Source: Burhinus oedicnemus
Lineage: Eukaryota > Chordata > Aves > Charadriiformes > Burhinidae
Assembly (NCBI GenBank): GCA_008921705.1
Contig: VFFE01007486.1
Coordinates: 1,873,005 to 1,937,004 of the forward strand
Direction: 5' to 3'
DNA: 64,000 nt
Of the stretch, positions 1 through 12,900 are shown in pieces. Each line of letters begins with the position of its first letter. Positions within the stretch are counted from its first letter, which is position 1. The position numbers and the translations under genes are program-made. Below the pieces are notes generated by a model. That model was given only the letters and a program-made list of their open reading frames with translations. It was not told where the DNA came from and searched no databases.

Positions 1-3000
1 TCAGCTCACAGAAAGGGAGGCAGGACCCTGTCTCTCTCCTTGAAGGGCCAAACAGAGATTTACCCCACCACAGGAAGGCGTTGCTTTCTGAGTTTGGGAT
101 GCAAATCGCAGAATGTGAAACCTTGACTTGGCTATTTTAGCACTTACTAACTAATCCCTCCTTTCCCCTGTAAAAACTCTGGTTTTAGAAAACACCTCAG
201 TGATCAGATTCAGGGGAAAAAAGCAAGACATAGTTTTCCTACTGGTGATCTATTACAGACCCACCATGCCGGGTAAGCGGTAAGACATATAGAACAAATA
301 TATAAACTCAGGCCCACACTAAAGCAGTGTCAGTTTCTATGCGACCTGTGACACATCCTGAAATCCCTTTGCTGTGCTACACTGTCAGAAACCCACAGGG
401 GAAATAGCACGGTCATCCTCCACAACCCCAAAAGTTATTAGCATGTCTCCCATACCTTTCAACTTTTTGTCACAGTGTCATTTCTCCTTCAGTGCCTCAC
501 TGCCAGGCTGCCTCCCACCCTGTCTGCAGATGCTGGAAGTGGGATCACTCCACAGATCTTATGATGGGTCCTGCTCCTCTGGGCATTCAGGTCAAAACTG
601 ATGTCCTGCTTTTCCTGGTAAGCATTCAGGAGACAGTCTGAATAGGCTGCAACTAGGCACTCAGTCTACTTCTGCTTCTGTCTTCCCTTTGCTTCCTCAT
701 TTACCCATCTCCTGATCTTCTTTCATCGTAGATCTCTTACCTACCAACTACTACTTCTGAGCATATGAGCACAAAGACAAGCCGTGTCTTTGGTCTCTGG
801 GATGAGTTAGAACAAGATTATTTAGCTACTAGGTTATCTCCACTTCACATCTCAGAGAAGATGCAAGAACATGAAAGGTCCATTAGAAAAATAAAAGCCA
901 CCACACAGATGTCCTGTGTATATGCATAAATTTCAATACTCTTCAGTGTTCCTTCAGAGTTGTTTCACATGCAAAAACTACCAGACCACCACAGGTGCAA
1001 TCAGTCCTGTCCACGTGGGGCATGGCAGTGACATGTTGTGCAAAGGGCGTACCCACAATACTGCAGATAGACACTGAAATGCAATTCTCAAGCCTAGAGC
1101 ACGCTTGGCTAATATTTTCAGCTCATAAATGTTCTTAAAAAAAGAAACACAGATTAGGAAATAACTCTTTCCTAGCAGGGAAATAAAATAGGCTCATCTA
1201 CCTTTTTCACCATACTTTATTTCACATCATATATTTTGAGAATTTAGAAAAACTGAATAAAACTTACACTATTATTGATGTTCTGGTGCAAATATTCCAC
1301 AACATGCTTCTGCTTTTATTTTAAACATAATGAAAATAAAAAATACAATTTAGTCTTACTCTTTGACAAATGTAGACGAGCACCAGGAACCAAGTAAACA
1401 TTTGATCAACCAATGTCTTAAACTACAAACTAACAAGATGCTTTCATTACTATCATCTGTATAATATGGCTTGAAGTCTTATATTTACCTGGGCAGTCGG
1501 TCAGCAAATGATCTAGTTATTTGCACAGTGAAATGTGCATTTTTCAAAAACAATTAGGTTTAGAAGGTAAATCAAAACAAACAGCATGTATTAGATTGTA
1601 TCTAACAAGGTCTAAGAGCACTTTGCTTCAATTATATATGCCTGATTTGTTATTCTTGTCTTGTAAAAGAAACTTCACAGCTACAGCATGGAGAGTAGTG
1701 GATTTTAATACGCTCTAGTGCGTTACACCCAATGGAAGTCTCAGTGTGATCATATTATCTTCTGAAACAAGACTTAATAAAAAGCAGTATTTATAGTTAA
1801 ATAGTACGTATGCATTGAAAAGTTTATGCCTACACTAACATGTAAGGCACTTGAGAAGACACAGTACTTTTTCTGATTAAATACAATTCAGAAGAGCTTT
1901 TGTGCTATCTAGTATCTTTCCTTCAATTACATGTCATTAAAAAATAAAATAGGAAAGGGAAGGGGAAGGGGAGAAAGTATTCAAAAATTAACACGCAATA
2001 TTACTAATATTTATTCGCTCAGTGCTGCTAGCACTACATTCAACAATTGCCTAATTTTCCACCTTTAATAAAGTTTTACTCATGCCAAACTGTGCTATAT
2101 TTTGAACTGATATGCCAGCGTACATAAAGTAAAAAAATGTAAGCATGGCAATGTAAGTAAATATAAAAAAAAACCCAACAGACCACAACCAAAAAAACTG
2201 CTGCCTCTTCTCTCCTGTAGTCAGCTGTTGTCTAACGACAATTTTTGTTCCAGATCTTCAAAGTCAAGCAGGAGCTTTTCTGGGACAGCATGCCCTAATT
2301 AAATTCATTTGTGGTGGCCCATTTTGAAAGATTCAAATTAAACATTTTTTTTAGTAGTTGAATGACAGTTTCTAAATTCATTTATTATGCAAGAATAATT
2401 CTCCATAGATAGTAACTGGAATTTCTGCAAAACTGTATTGACAAACACTAAAATATAACTTATACTTCCCAATTTCAGCTATATATGAGGTCTGCAAAAT
2501 CATGTTGCTCCTGAGTGACAACAGAGAAAAATGTCTCAATTTCAAAGGAGGGCTCACAGGACAAGATCCTTCCCTGACAAGTTTCCCTAGCTGAATTCCA
2601 GCTACAGTCAGAAGTGAGCATATACTTTAGCAGACAATGTACTCTGTTGTAGAATATCATAATCTAGAAAAACTTAAAAGACTATTTTTTTTTTTCTCTT
2701 TGTGACCTTCAAGGAAACCATAGTATGGTTTACTGGCTGACAGCTAGCACTACATTCTAGCATACACACCAGCATACATAGAGGAGGGTTTAGTAAAATG
2801 CGTATTTGGAAGACTTTGAAAGACTTTAGCCTGGATGAGGTTAGGTATTAAAAAAAAAAAAAATCTGAGTCCCACCTGGAAAGAGTTAAGATACTGAAAC
2901 GAGGCTACAGTGTCATTTCTGAAGTAACAGCGGTGTTCTTGTTGATGCTGTGCATTTAACCGCTGTGAGTCTGCAAAAAATGGGCTCAATATCATGGTCA

Positions 3001-3103
3001 AACCCTGGGAATTCAACATTTATTTTGCTGAGTATTTAAGTACTACAGAACCATTTCATTTGCTTTTCTTTGGGTTTTATGAAAAAGATTTCAGTTACAA
3101 CAC
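1..3103. other. AT-rich non-coding stretch, no gene seen
   Basis: This is unique-looking AT-rich DNA without a recognisable exon or RNA gene. Open frames are under 100 codons and show no protein-like pattern. The only local structure I noted is a purine-only run at 1951-1977 with three G-runs of three or four, and short A-runs such as 2850-2863. It probably belongs to an intron or intergenic region. Confidence 0.6.
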
Positions 3104-3694
3104 TCTTTGTATCAGAAACAGTGTGACCAGCAAGGCTAGGGAAGTGATTGTCCCCCTGTACTCTGCACTGGTGAGGCCACACCTTGAATACTGTGTCCAG
3201 TTTAGGGCCCCTCACTACAAGAAAGACATCGAGGTGCCGGAGTGTGTCCAAAGAAGGGCAACGAAGCTGGTGAAGGGTCTAGAGCACAGGTCTTTTGAAG
3301 AGTGGCTGAGGGAACTGGGGTTGTTTAGTCTGGAGAAAAGGAGGGTCAGGGGAGACCTTATCGCTCTCTACAACTACCTGAAAGGAGGTCGTAGAGAGGT
3401 GGGGGTCGATCTCTTCTCCCAGGTAACAAGAAATAAGACAAGAGGAAATGGCATCAAGTTGCACCAAGGGAGTTTTAGATTGGATATGAGGAAAAATTTC
3501 TTCACCGAAAGGGTTGTCAAGCATTGGAACAGGCTGCCAGGGAAGTGGTGGAGTCGCTATCCCTGGAGGTATTTAAAAGAGGTGTAGAGGTGGTGCTTAG
3601 GGACATGGTTTAGTGGTGGACTTGGCAGTGTTAGGTTGATGGTTGGACTCGATGATCTTAAAGGTCTTTACCAACCTAAATGATTCTACGATTC
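3104..3694 (+). mobile_element. 5'-truncated CR1 LINE (copy 1), C-terminal reverse transcriptase part plus 3' UTR
   Basis: This is the 3' end of a CR1 non-LTR retrotransposon in + orientation. The translation of about 3113-3580 reads as the C-terminal end of the CR1 ORF2 product. Recognisable family blocks are [50 protein letters not shown] and [16 protein letters not shown]. The element is missing everything upstream, including the endonuclease and the catalytic reverse transcriptase core, so it cannot move. After the reading frame comes a short 3' UTR with the GGTTTAGTG motif. The element ends in a bird CR1 tail, TGATTCTACGATTC, at 3681-3694. Such 5' truncation is normal for CR1. The frame shifts just after the RLP codons near 3540, the same place as in the copy at 33010-33866. 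The open frame that begins in flanking DNA at 2994 is a chance fusion with the element and not a host gene. The 5' boundary is approximate. Confidence 0.95.
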
Positions 3695-6600
3695 AGCTTT
3701 TTGGCAGTCATGGGAAATCCAGATTTTTACACCTTTTATTAAAGGAACAAAAGGGGAGATATTTAACACATTGAAGGATTTAATAATAAAATCTAAAGTT
3801 AACTAAAATTGAAAGTCTTTCAGTCACTAAAAAGGTATTATTCTATATTGTTAGTTACTTAGGAGACAACTTGAGCATCAAGGCAAGCAGAATTTGGGTC
3901 TAAGGACAGAGTACTATACTCTTAAAAGTGATATCAGTCAGATGGTAAAATGAATTTTATACTCCAATTTATATTTCAGGAAGAAACACGCATAGCTTAA
4001 ATGGTTTATGGTGTATGAATGATTTACAGTGCATGAAACTTGGTGCTGGAGGTAATGAAAACATGTGAAAGTGAGACTAAAAATAAAACCTTTGAATGAC
4101 AACGATGTATCATAACATACTCTCTCACATACTGTCAGTCAAACACAAATAATATCCACAACTGTTTGTGATTTCTGATATGTCTTTCAACTTCCTCCTT
4201 TTATGATCAAATTATAACACTTGTCTCAAAACCTTCTGTGGGAGCAAAGACTCCAAATCAGGCCCACATTTCCTGGCACTCATTTGTTATAACAGACAGC
4301 TCACATGCTCTGACACACCTTCATTTTCAGGTTCTTTCCTGATAAACCGATAGAATTTATTTTTTAACTTGCAGGACTATGTTGAAGACAATTCAACATA
4401 CAGCCAAGTGTCAACAGGGCTCCCCAAGATTTTCAAAGGTGTTCATCAAACACCACGTATGGGCTTTTATCTGTTTTGTTGCCATTTGTTAAGGGAAGAA
4501 GCCTCACACATTCTGACAGTCGATCAACAAAACACGCTTTTGAAGGTTCTGCCTCAGCTTGTCACTTATACCTAGGAGAGAAAGGGTTTTTGTTTTTCAA
4601 GTACAAAGCCCAAAGACCACTGAGCAGTTCCACCAGGGATCCAGAGTCATCTGAACAGGATGGGGAACCTGCAAGCCAACTTGTGCAGGAGACCTTGTTT
4701 CTGGAGCAACTGCCTCCCACACCGCTCCCATCAGCAATACCACATGGGCAGCAAGGACCACACACGCCAGCCCACACCGACCCCAACACCTCCTCGTGAT
4801 GGCCCCTCCCAGGGTCTGCTCTGGAAGAATTTACCATAAGACCCACAGTGCCACATCTGTCTTGGCAAGTTTGGGGTGAAAAATTTTGATAGGTACTGCT
4901 GCACGAACAGCTCACTCTGTTGCCAGGATTTTGTGAGAAAACTCATTTTCTCTCCTGTTAATCACCTAGTAGCACCCTTGAAGAAATAAGCCCACAGAAA
5001 TTAGTCACAGCAGGGATGCAAGGCAACAATATATTTATGGCTGAGCTGAGGTTAACTACAAGTTAGCTACTGTAAATACAAAAGATTTTCCAGTATGCAA
5101 CTAAGAGGTTGTCCACACATCAGTGAAAAATGGTCCACAGATATATTTTAATATCTCTGCTCCTCTAGCTGAGCTGGATGATTATTAACAATTCTTAGCA
5201 AAGGTTACGCAGCAGTTTCATACCAATCCAGAGATATAAATATTATCCCTATGGTAAAAGCTCCCACAGTGGCATGAATGAACCCTTGCCAGCTGTCTTC
5301 TGGATGCTCCTGGAGTCACACTAGCCAGCAGAGGAGTGCTCCATATGTGACAACTGGCATCTTGATCCTGGGACATCAACATGCAGATGAGAAAATAGGT
5401 TCAGTGAGATCCCAGTAGCATAGGATAATGAGGAGCTGAAGAATTTAGGCTAGATAGTTAAAACTACCCAGGTGCAAACAGCTCCTTTACTAACAGAAAT
5501 ATTAGGTACTAAGAGAAGTATGAGTGGAGTACAATTTACAACAGACGAGTGACAAAAGCATGCCAAAAAACAGAGGACAAGCGACTGTCATCCAGAAGGG
5601 GACAGCTTCTTCTGATGAGTCCAGAGACAAAAGAAAATATTACACATTGGCTTCCTTGTAAATTAAAACCTACGTTACAGACTAATATGATCAAATCTGC
5701 TTTACTTACAGCAATAAATGTCTTCACGCCACCCCTGTTACCCACAGGTAATGACATCTCATCTCCAATTGATGCAATGCCTAAATATTTAAATATTTAG
5801 CATTTTTTTACATTAAAGTTTTGAAAGATGTTGATATTACTTGCCTCAAATAAGAGATTTCATAAGATTTACTCTTGATGAGATACATTGTTTTTACAGA
5901 GAGATTGGATTTATTTCATAGCTGGTTTTTCTTACTATGATTTGGCTGAGGAAAGAAAACACTAAAAAATATACCTTCTCCAAAATTAGACTGGGCTTCC
6001 ATTAATTGTATCAAGGTTTAATTGTAGTATCCAAATTCAGTTTTCCCAATAAAAAGATACTACCATCCTACCAGAGAGATGAAGACAGACACAGATTAGG
6101 AATATCTAATACAGTAATGAAACAGGAGCAGTAAAGCAATTTCCTTATAAATTCATAATAGAATACTTCAAATCATTGAACATATAATTTAATTAAGTAA
6201 AAATATTGTAATCCTTACTTATAAGCATTAAATAGAACTGAGAAATAAAAAGAAAGAAGTAAAATAATCCTAAATATTTTCAGTGAACTAAAATATTCCT
6301 ATGTGTGTCAATAATATAATTAAAATATCCACATACTTTGACTAGAACACATAGAAGCTACAACAGATTATCCTTTTTTAAATAAAAAGTACGTTTCAAA
6401 GAAATTCACCTCTTAAATAAGATGAGCTAATCTATTTTCTAAATGAAACATTTGTATTGCTGTGACATTTCTTAGCAACCAAAATCACTTCTGTAATCGT
6501 GTTCATTTCAGGGCCAGGAGCTGTCTGCTCTAATCAACTCAAAGGGAATTCACAGAGCAGATCCTGTAACGCTTCAATGTTACACTCTTTCCATATTCCA

Positions 6601-6724
6601 CTGTGTACCAGAACCCAATTTACTAATGCTGTTAGACTTGAGAAAAAGATAAAATAAATCATAGATCATTTTACACTTAATAAAACAAACAAACAAAAAA
6701 ACTATTAGGATCAAACTTCATTAG
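3695..6724. other. Non-coding stretch up to assembly gap, no gene seen
   Basis: AT-rich DNA with a more GC-rich patch near 4620-4900, where short open frames overlap on both strands. None resembles a known protein and none is flanked by good splice sites. No RNA gene or repeat family was recognised. It ends at a run of Ns. Confidence 0.55.
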
Positions 6725-7396
6725 NNNNNNNNNNNNNNNNNNNNNNNNNNNNNNNNNNNNNNNNNNNNNNNNNNNNNNNNNNNNNNNNNNNNNNNNNNNN
6801 NNNNNNNNNNNNNNNNNNNNNNNNNNNNNNNNNNNNNNNNNNNNNNNNNNNNNNNNNNNNNNNNNNNNNNNNNNNNNNNNNNNNNNNNNNNNNNNNNNNN
6901 NNNNNNNNNNNNNNNNNNNNNNNNNNNNNNNNNNNNNNNNNNNNNNNNNNNNNNNNNNNNNNNNNNNNNNNNNNNNNNNNNNNNNNNNNNNNNNNNNNNN
7001 NNNNNNNNNNNNNNNNNNNNNNNNNNNNNNNNNNNNNNNNNNNNNNNNNNNNNNNNNNNNNNNNNNNNNNNNNNNNNNNNNNNNNNNNNNNNNNNNNNNN
7101 NNNNNNNNNNNNNNNNNNNNNNNNNNNNNNNNNNNNNNNNNNNNNNNNNNNNNNNNNNNNNNNNNNNNNNNNNNNNNNNNNNNNNNNNNNNNNNNNNNNN
7201 NNNNNNNNNNNNNNNNNNNNNNNNNNNNNNNNNNNNNNNNNNNNNNNNNNNNNNNNNNNNNNNNNNNNNNNNNNNNNNNNNNNNNNNNNNNNNNNNNNNN
7301 NNNNNNNNNNNNNNNNNNNNNNNNNNNNNNNNNNNNNNNNNNNNNNNNNNNNNNNNNNNNNNNNNNNNNNNNNNNNNNNNNNNNNNNNNNNNNNNN
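6725..7396. other. Assembly gap (672 N)
   Basis: The run of undetermined bases is 672 long and is followed directly by 16 A residues (7397-7412). The non-round length suggests an estimated gap size. The flanking poly-A suggests that a homopolymer or repeat broke the assembly. Any open frame drawn across it is an artefact. Confidence 0.99.
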
Positions 7397-8708
7397 AAAA
7401 AAAAAAAAAAAACCCAAACCAAGAATTGTTAAGGCTATGGTTGAAACTATCCTGGCTAGTATGGTCATGAAAGCACCTTTCAGAAATTCACATGCTCCGT
7501 TGAGGCTCCTGTAGTCACACGGAAAGAAATGCCTAAGTTACCAAGCAATGAGTTCAGAGTTAAAAAACTTTGTACCTTTTGATGTTCTAATCAAGACAAA
7601 AGGCAGAATGGTTCAAGAGCTCTTTCTCCTGTATATTAAGGAAGTAGAATGATGTATCAGTGTTTTACAATGATGATGTTCTATTTATTCGAAAAACAGG
7701 TTATTAAATAGGAACCATTTGAAGTAATATTTTAGGTTTTCAGAAGCAGAAAGCATGCATCCCAAAGTATTATAAAATGCCCATAGAGTTCCCTTAGCCT
7801 TAAACCTTGCCTTAACAAAGGAGTTCCAAAAGATTGCAAAGTAACACAGTGCAAAAATAGAAAGCTAATGGTTATTTAAAAGAAACAAAGAAACAGGATA
7901 ACCCACAGAGTTATATTTATTGTGACACTGATTCTGCAAATGTCGTAGAAAGGTCAACAGTACGTGCAATTGTATAAGAGACAGACAATATCCTCAATGC
8001 TAATAATTATATTGTTAAGACTGCTTATTTTAATGAGCTATGAGATTGTTTAATAAAAAAAATTGTATTAACAAATTTGTTTTTCTTTGAAGTCAGTGAA
8101 GCACAACACATACTAAAAATAGATTAAGAACTGATTAAATGATAAACAGAAGTTCAAACATGGAATTGCTAAACAATACTGCTGGACTGGTTTTTTGATG
8201 GTGATGTTTTTCTTTAGTTTTAAGATGGAGCAACAAACCCTTTTGGTCTTGCCTTTTTGCTATTCTCAACCTTCCATAATCCAAAAGTAAAAATAAAGTA
8301 ATTGTTACTTACAATTTATAATAATTGCCAATGACAAAGAAGTGGCTTAATTGTAAACAGTGACAGGGAAATCAGGTGGCAGCTTAACCTGCTCTGCCTA
8401 AGCTGCGTGGCATCAGTTTTATCATGGATTTGAAAAGGAAAACAAAAATCCCAAGCCTTACAGATCCACTCTCTCCTTGTCTTCTTCCTATCAAACACCA
8501 ATAACTGGTTGTTTATGTTAATCTTTTGGTGTGAACATCTGTTCAAAACAAAGTAGATGTTGGTTATTAAATTTGCATTGGGTATTAAATATTAGAGGAA
8601 AATTCCTCAAAAAGAGACAAGTTCAAACCTAGTTACCTACCCTTTAGAACTAATACACAATCTCTTTGTTATGAATATGAAGTAGTGTTCTTTGCCCCAG
8701 ATATACAA
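7397..8708. other. Non-coding stretch, no gene seen
   Basis: AT-rich DNA beginning with the poly-A edge of the gap. I recognise no exon, RNA gene or repeat family here. Confidence 0.55.
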
Positions 8709-8859
8709 AGAACTGATTCAAAAACAGCTAACTTAACGAGATTCCAGGAAAAAACTAAGGACTGCTTGGCTGTTGTCAATGCTTAGAACTGATTCAAAAA
8801 CAGCTAACTTACGAGATTCCAGGAGAAAACTAAGGACTGCTTGGCTGTTGTCAATGCTT
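8709..8859. repeat. Direct tandem duplication, 76 bp and 75 bp
   Basis: Two adjacent copies, 8709-8784 and 8785-8859, both begin AGAACTGATTCAAAAACAGC and end GTTGTCAATGCTT. They differ by one single-base indel (TTAACG in the first, TTACG in the second) and one A/G change in the CCAGGA-AAAACT region. The near identity implies a recent local duplication. It contains no reading frame of interest. Confidence 0.95.
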
Positions 8860-9559
8860 AGGATATTTTGAAAGCACAAAGAAAAAGAGTGCCTCTACAG
8901 AGTCCAAGTATGCAAACTTTATCTTATGCCAAAACTAGTCAAAAGCATTAGATACAGTGCATCTAGATCTCATAAACATGCTTTTTTTTTTTTTTTTTTT
9001 ACTCCTACATTTGCATAACCACCACCAAGTATGAAGACTGATCGTATCATTAAAGACGACTTCAAGGGCTCGGCAGCAGTCTGTATCTCTATCAGGGTCA
9101 GTGAGATCATCCTGGTATATTAAATCCAACTACTCTGTAGTTTCCCACTTTGTGGGAAAGGCTCTCTGAATGCTAAAAGAGTTCGTTTGCTCCTTAGTTC
9201 CCATTGAAAGTCATAATTTCATGCAACATCAAAACTGTACACAGCAGAGGCAAAAAGTGTCAGAGATCTGAGATTTCAGGATTTAAAGCATTGACCAGAG
9301 CAGCCTAGTTCCCAAAACATCTCATCTTCCCAACTGCACACATTGTATACAGAATAATGGAGTGACATTTTAACAGAGAAAAACTGTTTCCAAACTATTT
9401 TAGTTTCACTTGCTCTTTTTCTTAGCAGCACAGCGTGACAGTGTGGAGCTAATGCTCTGTGACAGATTTCGCCTGGTGGAAATTCCTCCCAGGAAGAGAG
9501 ACCTCATGGCCTATTTCTCCTTATGGCAAATTTTAAGCAAATTAAACTGATAACCGTAT
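8860..9559. other. Non-coding stretch with poly-T run
   Basis: No gene is seen. The stretch contains a 19-base T run at 8982-9000. A short minus-strand open frame passes through that run and encodes a lysine string, which marks it as spurious. Confidence 0.55.
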
Positions 9560-9975
9560 CTTGAAAAACAATCCTGAGGACAGCATTGCTGATAGGACCC
9601 CCAGAGGGACATGGTCCATGCTACTAGACCAAAATGACAAGTCACAGGCAGTGCGGTATTGCAGAGGGACGTGCCCAGGACTGCAGGCACCAAGGGATGA
9701 AGGGAGGAAGGAGCCGGCCGCGGCCCCCAGAGGATACAGGATGCCAATTAAATGGCAGCGAGATCTCTCCCAGCCAGAGGGGCGCAGGCAGCCCCGAAGG
9801 GTCCTGGTCCCCCGCCTCAGGCAGCTGCAGGGAGGACAGCTTGGCCAGACCACACGCCACTGCTTTTCACCTTTGGGTGCACAACAAGCGGATTTATCTC
9901 ATGGGTTTCCCAAGTGCCCATGAATGGCAGCTGGTGCTAAAGCTGTGAGAGATGTGTCTGCGCTGCTCAGGTGAG
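9560..9975. other. GC-rich pocket with a consensus splice donor, function unknown
   Basis: This block is clearly richer in G+C than its surroundings, with an NGGCCGCGGCCC-type core near 9715-9727. Open frames overlap on both strands (for example a 120-codon frame on + at 9561-9923), which is what GC-rich DNA gives by chance. On the + strand there is a good splice donor, CTCAG|GTGAGC, with the exon side ending at 9970. A plausible acceptor, CCGCCTCAG, lies upstream near 9824. I do not recognise a protein. It could be an old repeat, a lncRNA exon or a decayed exon. Confidence 0.3.
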
Positions 9976-12900
9976 CCCCAGCTTTAATAGAGCTGCAGCT
10001 CTGGTCACTGCTCGGACTCTCGAAGCCACAGAGAGGGTCCCTGTGTCAGCTCCCAGCTCTGCCCCGCAGCAACAGGGGAACGATGCTGGAGCACATCAGG
10101 GCTTTCTGACACACAGCTCATGGGTAACGTGCTGCCCCCAGAAACTTCCAGTAGTGCCACAGGCAACGGGCAGGCGGGGGGGAGAGAAAAAAAAAAAAGC
10201 TAAAAATCAAGAGGTTACAATTAAGAGCAACGAAGAAAATGAAGCACTTTTCACAGCAAGGGGCTGAAGAGGGACCAGTGGCACAACACTGGCCTCTGCA
10301 AGATGCCGGGCATGGACCAACTTGGCAAACTTGCCACAAAATACTTAACCTGAAGTCAGCTAATCACATGAGATAACGAAATGCTAGAACAGCATTAAAA
10401 TTCAGCAGTTTTTAATCCTATTTTGTATTAAAGCCAGAGAGAATCCTGTAGCAAGAACAATCTACTAATGGAAAATGGTTCAGGTCTCATCTAGAGTTTA
10501 ACAAGTGCTCAGCACTTTCTGGACAACTTCTGGTTGGCTGAAAGTGAAGGCAGATGTCAATCTTATCCACAAAGGACCACACGGGACCTTTAAGGATATG
10601 CCACATTATATCTTCAAGTAACGTGTTCATTGTTACAAGTTTAAAAGAAGCAACATTACACAGAAAAGCAAGCCTGTTTCAGTGGATATAGTATATAATG
10701 CAGGAAAACAATGGCCTCTTACAGAAAAATGCCCATCCATGAAATAAAACTATTTATTTTTGCTTTTTTATCTTGGAAATTAAAATGCTAGATACTTCCT
10801 CCTCTTACAGCCCCAGTTCATTGTAATTTAATAAATGTTAAATTATTAATCATGGCTTTATTTTTTAATTCTCTCTCAGATAATAAACACTGAAATACTC
10901 TTCCATTTCTCCATCTGAATTATTTTGATTATTTCTAATGCCAACAAGGAAAAATATTCTCACATCAATCAGGTTCCAGGACAAGCAGAGCAACAAAAGT
11001 CCACATCAATTTCTCTACTTTTCCTACTTTTCCTAGCAATTCTGCATACAGATAAGGAGCTATGGAGAAAATGGCATCCATGAGGAAGACAGTGCGACAT
11101 TTCTGGCTTCATCCTGGCTCCTTCTGAGGCCAGTGGTGAGAAATGGCACCAGCCTCAGCCCTCAGGCTTTTGACTTTGTTTGACTACAAGAGAAGTTTTT
11201 CATCCTGTGCTGCCCAGACAAAAGCCAATTAACCGACAGCAAATGAGGAAGCAGAAGTCTTCATAGCTGACAGGCGAGATTAAATCAAGTAAAGATAACA
11301 CCTACAGGTATTCTTACTCTTATTAAAAATCTTCAGACTGAGTCTTGCCATCACTGTTTGAACTAGAAGGCAGATAAAAGCTCTCCTCTCCAGTAAACGG
11401 GACCATTTAAGGAAATATGCAAACATTTGGTTCTTATCCTAACAAGAAGCAACTTTTCCCAGTATGAAAACAAAGCACAATTACTTAATGAGCCCAAGTA
11501 ATGCTTTCCAGTTCATTCTTTTTAAAATGAAATGCAGATGTAGCCTAGTTCAACATTAATTATAATCAATATCATACAGGAGATCACAGCAAATAAATAT
11601 TGGGTATTTAAGAAGCATTTCTTCAAAGAAAAAAACCAAAAAAAACCACAAAATACAAACCAAAAAAAAAAAACAACACACCAAAGAGAAACCCACCCAA
11701 ACCCTACTTCTCATCTGCAATGGCTTCCTGCTGGACGCACCACAGTGCAGGGCTGACTGGGTGACATTGGCTCAATTTCACGCACGTCTCTTCAGATCTA
11801 ATTACATTATAAAAGAAAAGCGACATCCAGATTTCAAACACATTTTTAAAACTCTTCCAGCTTACTTAAATAAGGAGGTCATTGTTCTCCTGCTGTTTTA
11901 TTTATTCTGTTAACATAGCCCCTCAGCTGAAAAAAATTGGTTCAATCCTTTCTGGTTTGTTTGGAGAGTCCGATAGTCCTTAATACTGTTGTTCAGACAC
12001 AGCTGAACTCGTTACTGAAGTTTATTCAGCAAACAGAGGCTCTTTATTGCACTGCAGGGCCAGGAAAACAACTAACAAGAATGCCCTCACCCATCACAGA
12101 ATAAGAGCCATATTTTAAATGTACTTATAAATTCAGAGTGTGGGAGGACATCCAAACGCGCAACCACTGATGAGTAACCACATGAAAACACCCATAAAAC
12201 CCTCGGACTATCTGAAAGGCTCTACGTATGACATAAAGCAGTATTAGTATTGCATACAGACAATAAGCCAGTGCACTCAAACAAAATCCTTAAAGTCACA
12301 ACACTTGATAGCACATTTTGACCTGGGTCTCACCTTCACTGCAAGCCCATGGACAGCACTCTGTCACCAGCAAGTCCCTGCTGCTTTGCTACGTGAGAAC
12401 AGGGCACGCCGGACAGAGAAACTTCCTTCTACCTCCAGGTGAGGATTCAGGAGGGTGCGTGGAGCCTCCCGCAGAACATACCCGCACCTTCACCGAACCC
12501 ACACGCCTACGAACACGCTTTGACGGCAGCGTTTGCGCCTGTGATGAATGCACGCATACACGTACTGCTTCTCCATATGCAATTCTTGTACCACAGGGAA
12601 CTGCTTCAACAGGGTACGAACACATTTGGTATTTCTTTGAATAAATCTTCTCAAGATGTAATAGCGACTGCAGAGAGAGCGGAAGCCAGGTGCAATAGAG
12701 AAGGTATGAATTTTACTGAGTTGTGCAGACTGGGTTTCAATTACATTTTCCAGCTGTGGAACTTCTCTAACAGACAAGCATTTCCAAAAATTTGCAAAAT
12801 CACAGTGAACTGTTCGTAAATGACAATTGCTCCACCCCACCGAAGCAGAGGTTAAAACTGCAGAGCCAGAGCCCTACCAAGTTTAAACTTTATAAAAATA

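Noticed and set aside
1951..1977. G-quadruplex in a purine-only run
   Set aside because: Only three runs have three or more Gs, so a stable three-tier structure is not supported.
2994..3587. A 197-codon + frame that looks like a gene
   Set aside because: Its C-terminal two thirds are CR1 ORF2 and its N-terminus is unrelated flanking DNA.
6677..7468. A long minus-strand open frame across the N gap
   Set aside because: Nearly all its codons are undetermined bases, so it is an artefact of reading through the gap.
12439..12840. Frames of 116-126 codons on both strands
   Set aside because: They overlap each other on opposite strands and lack recognisable motifs.
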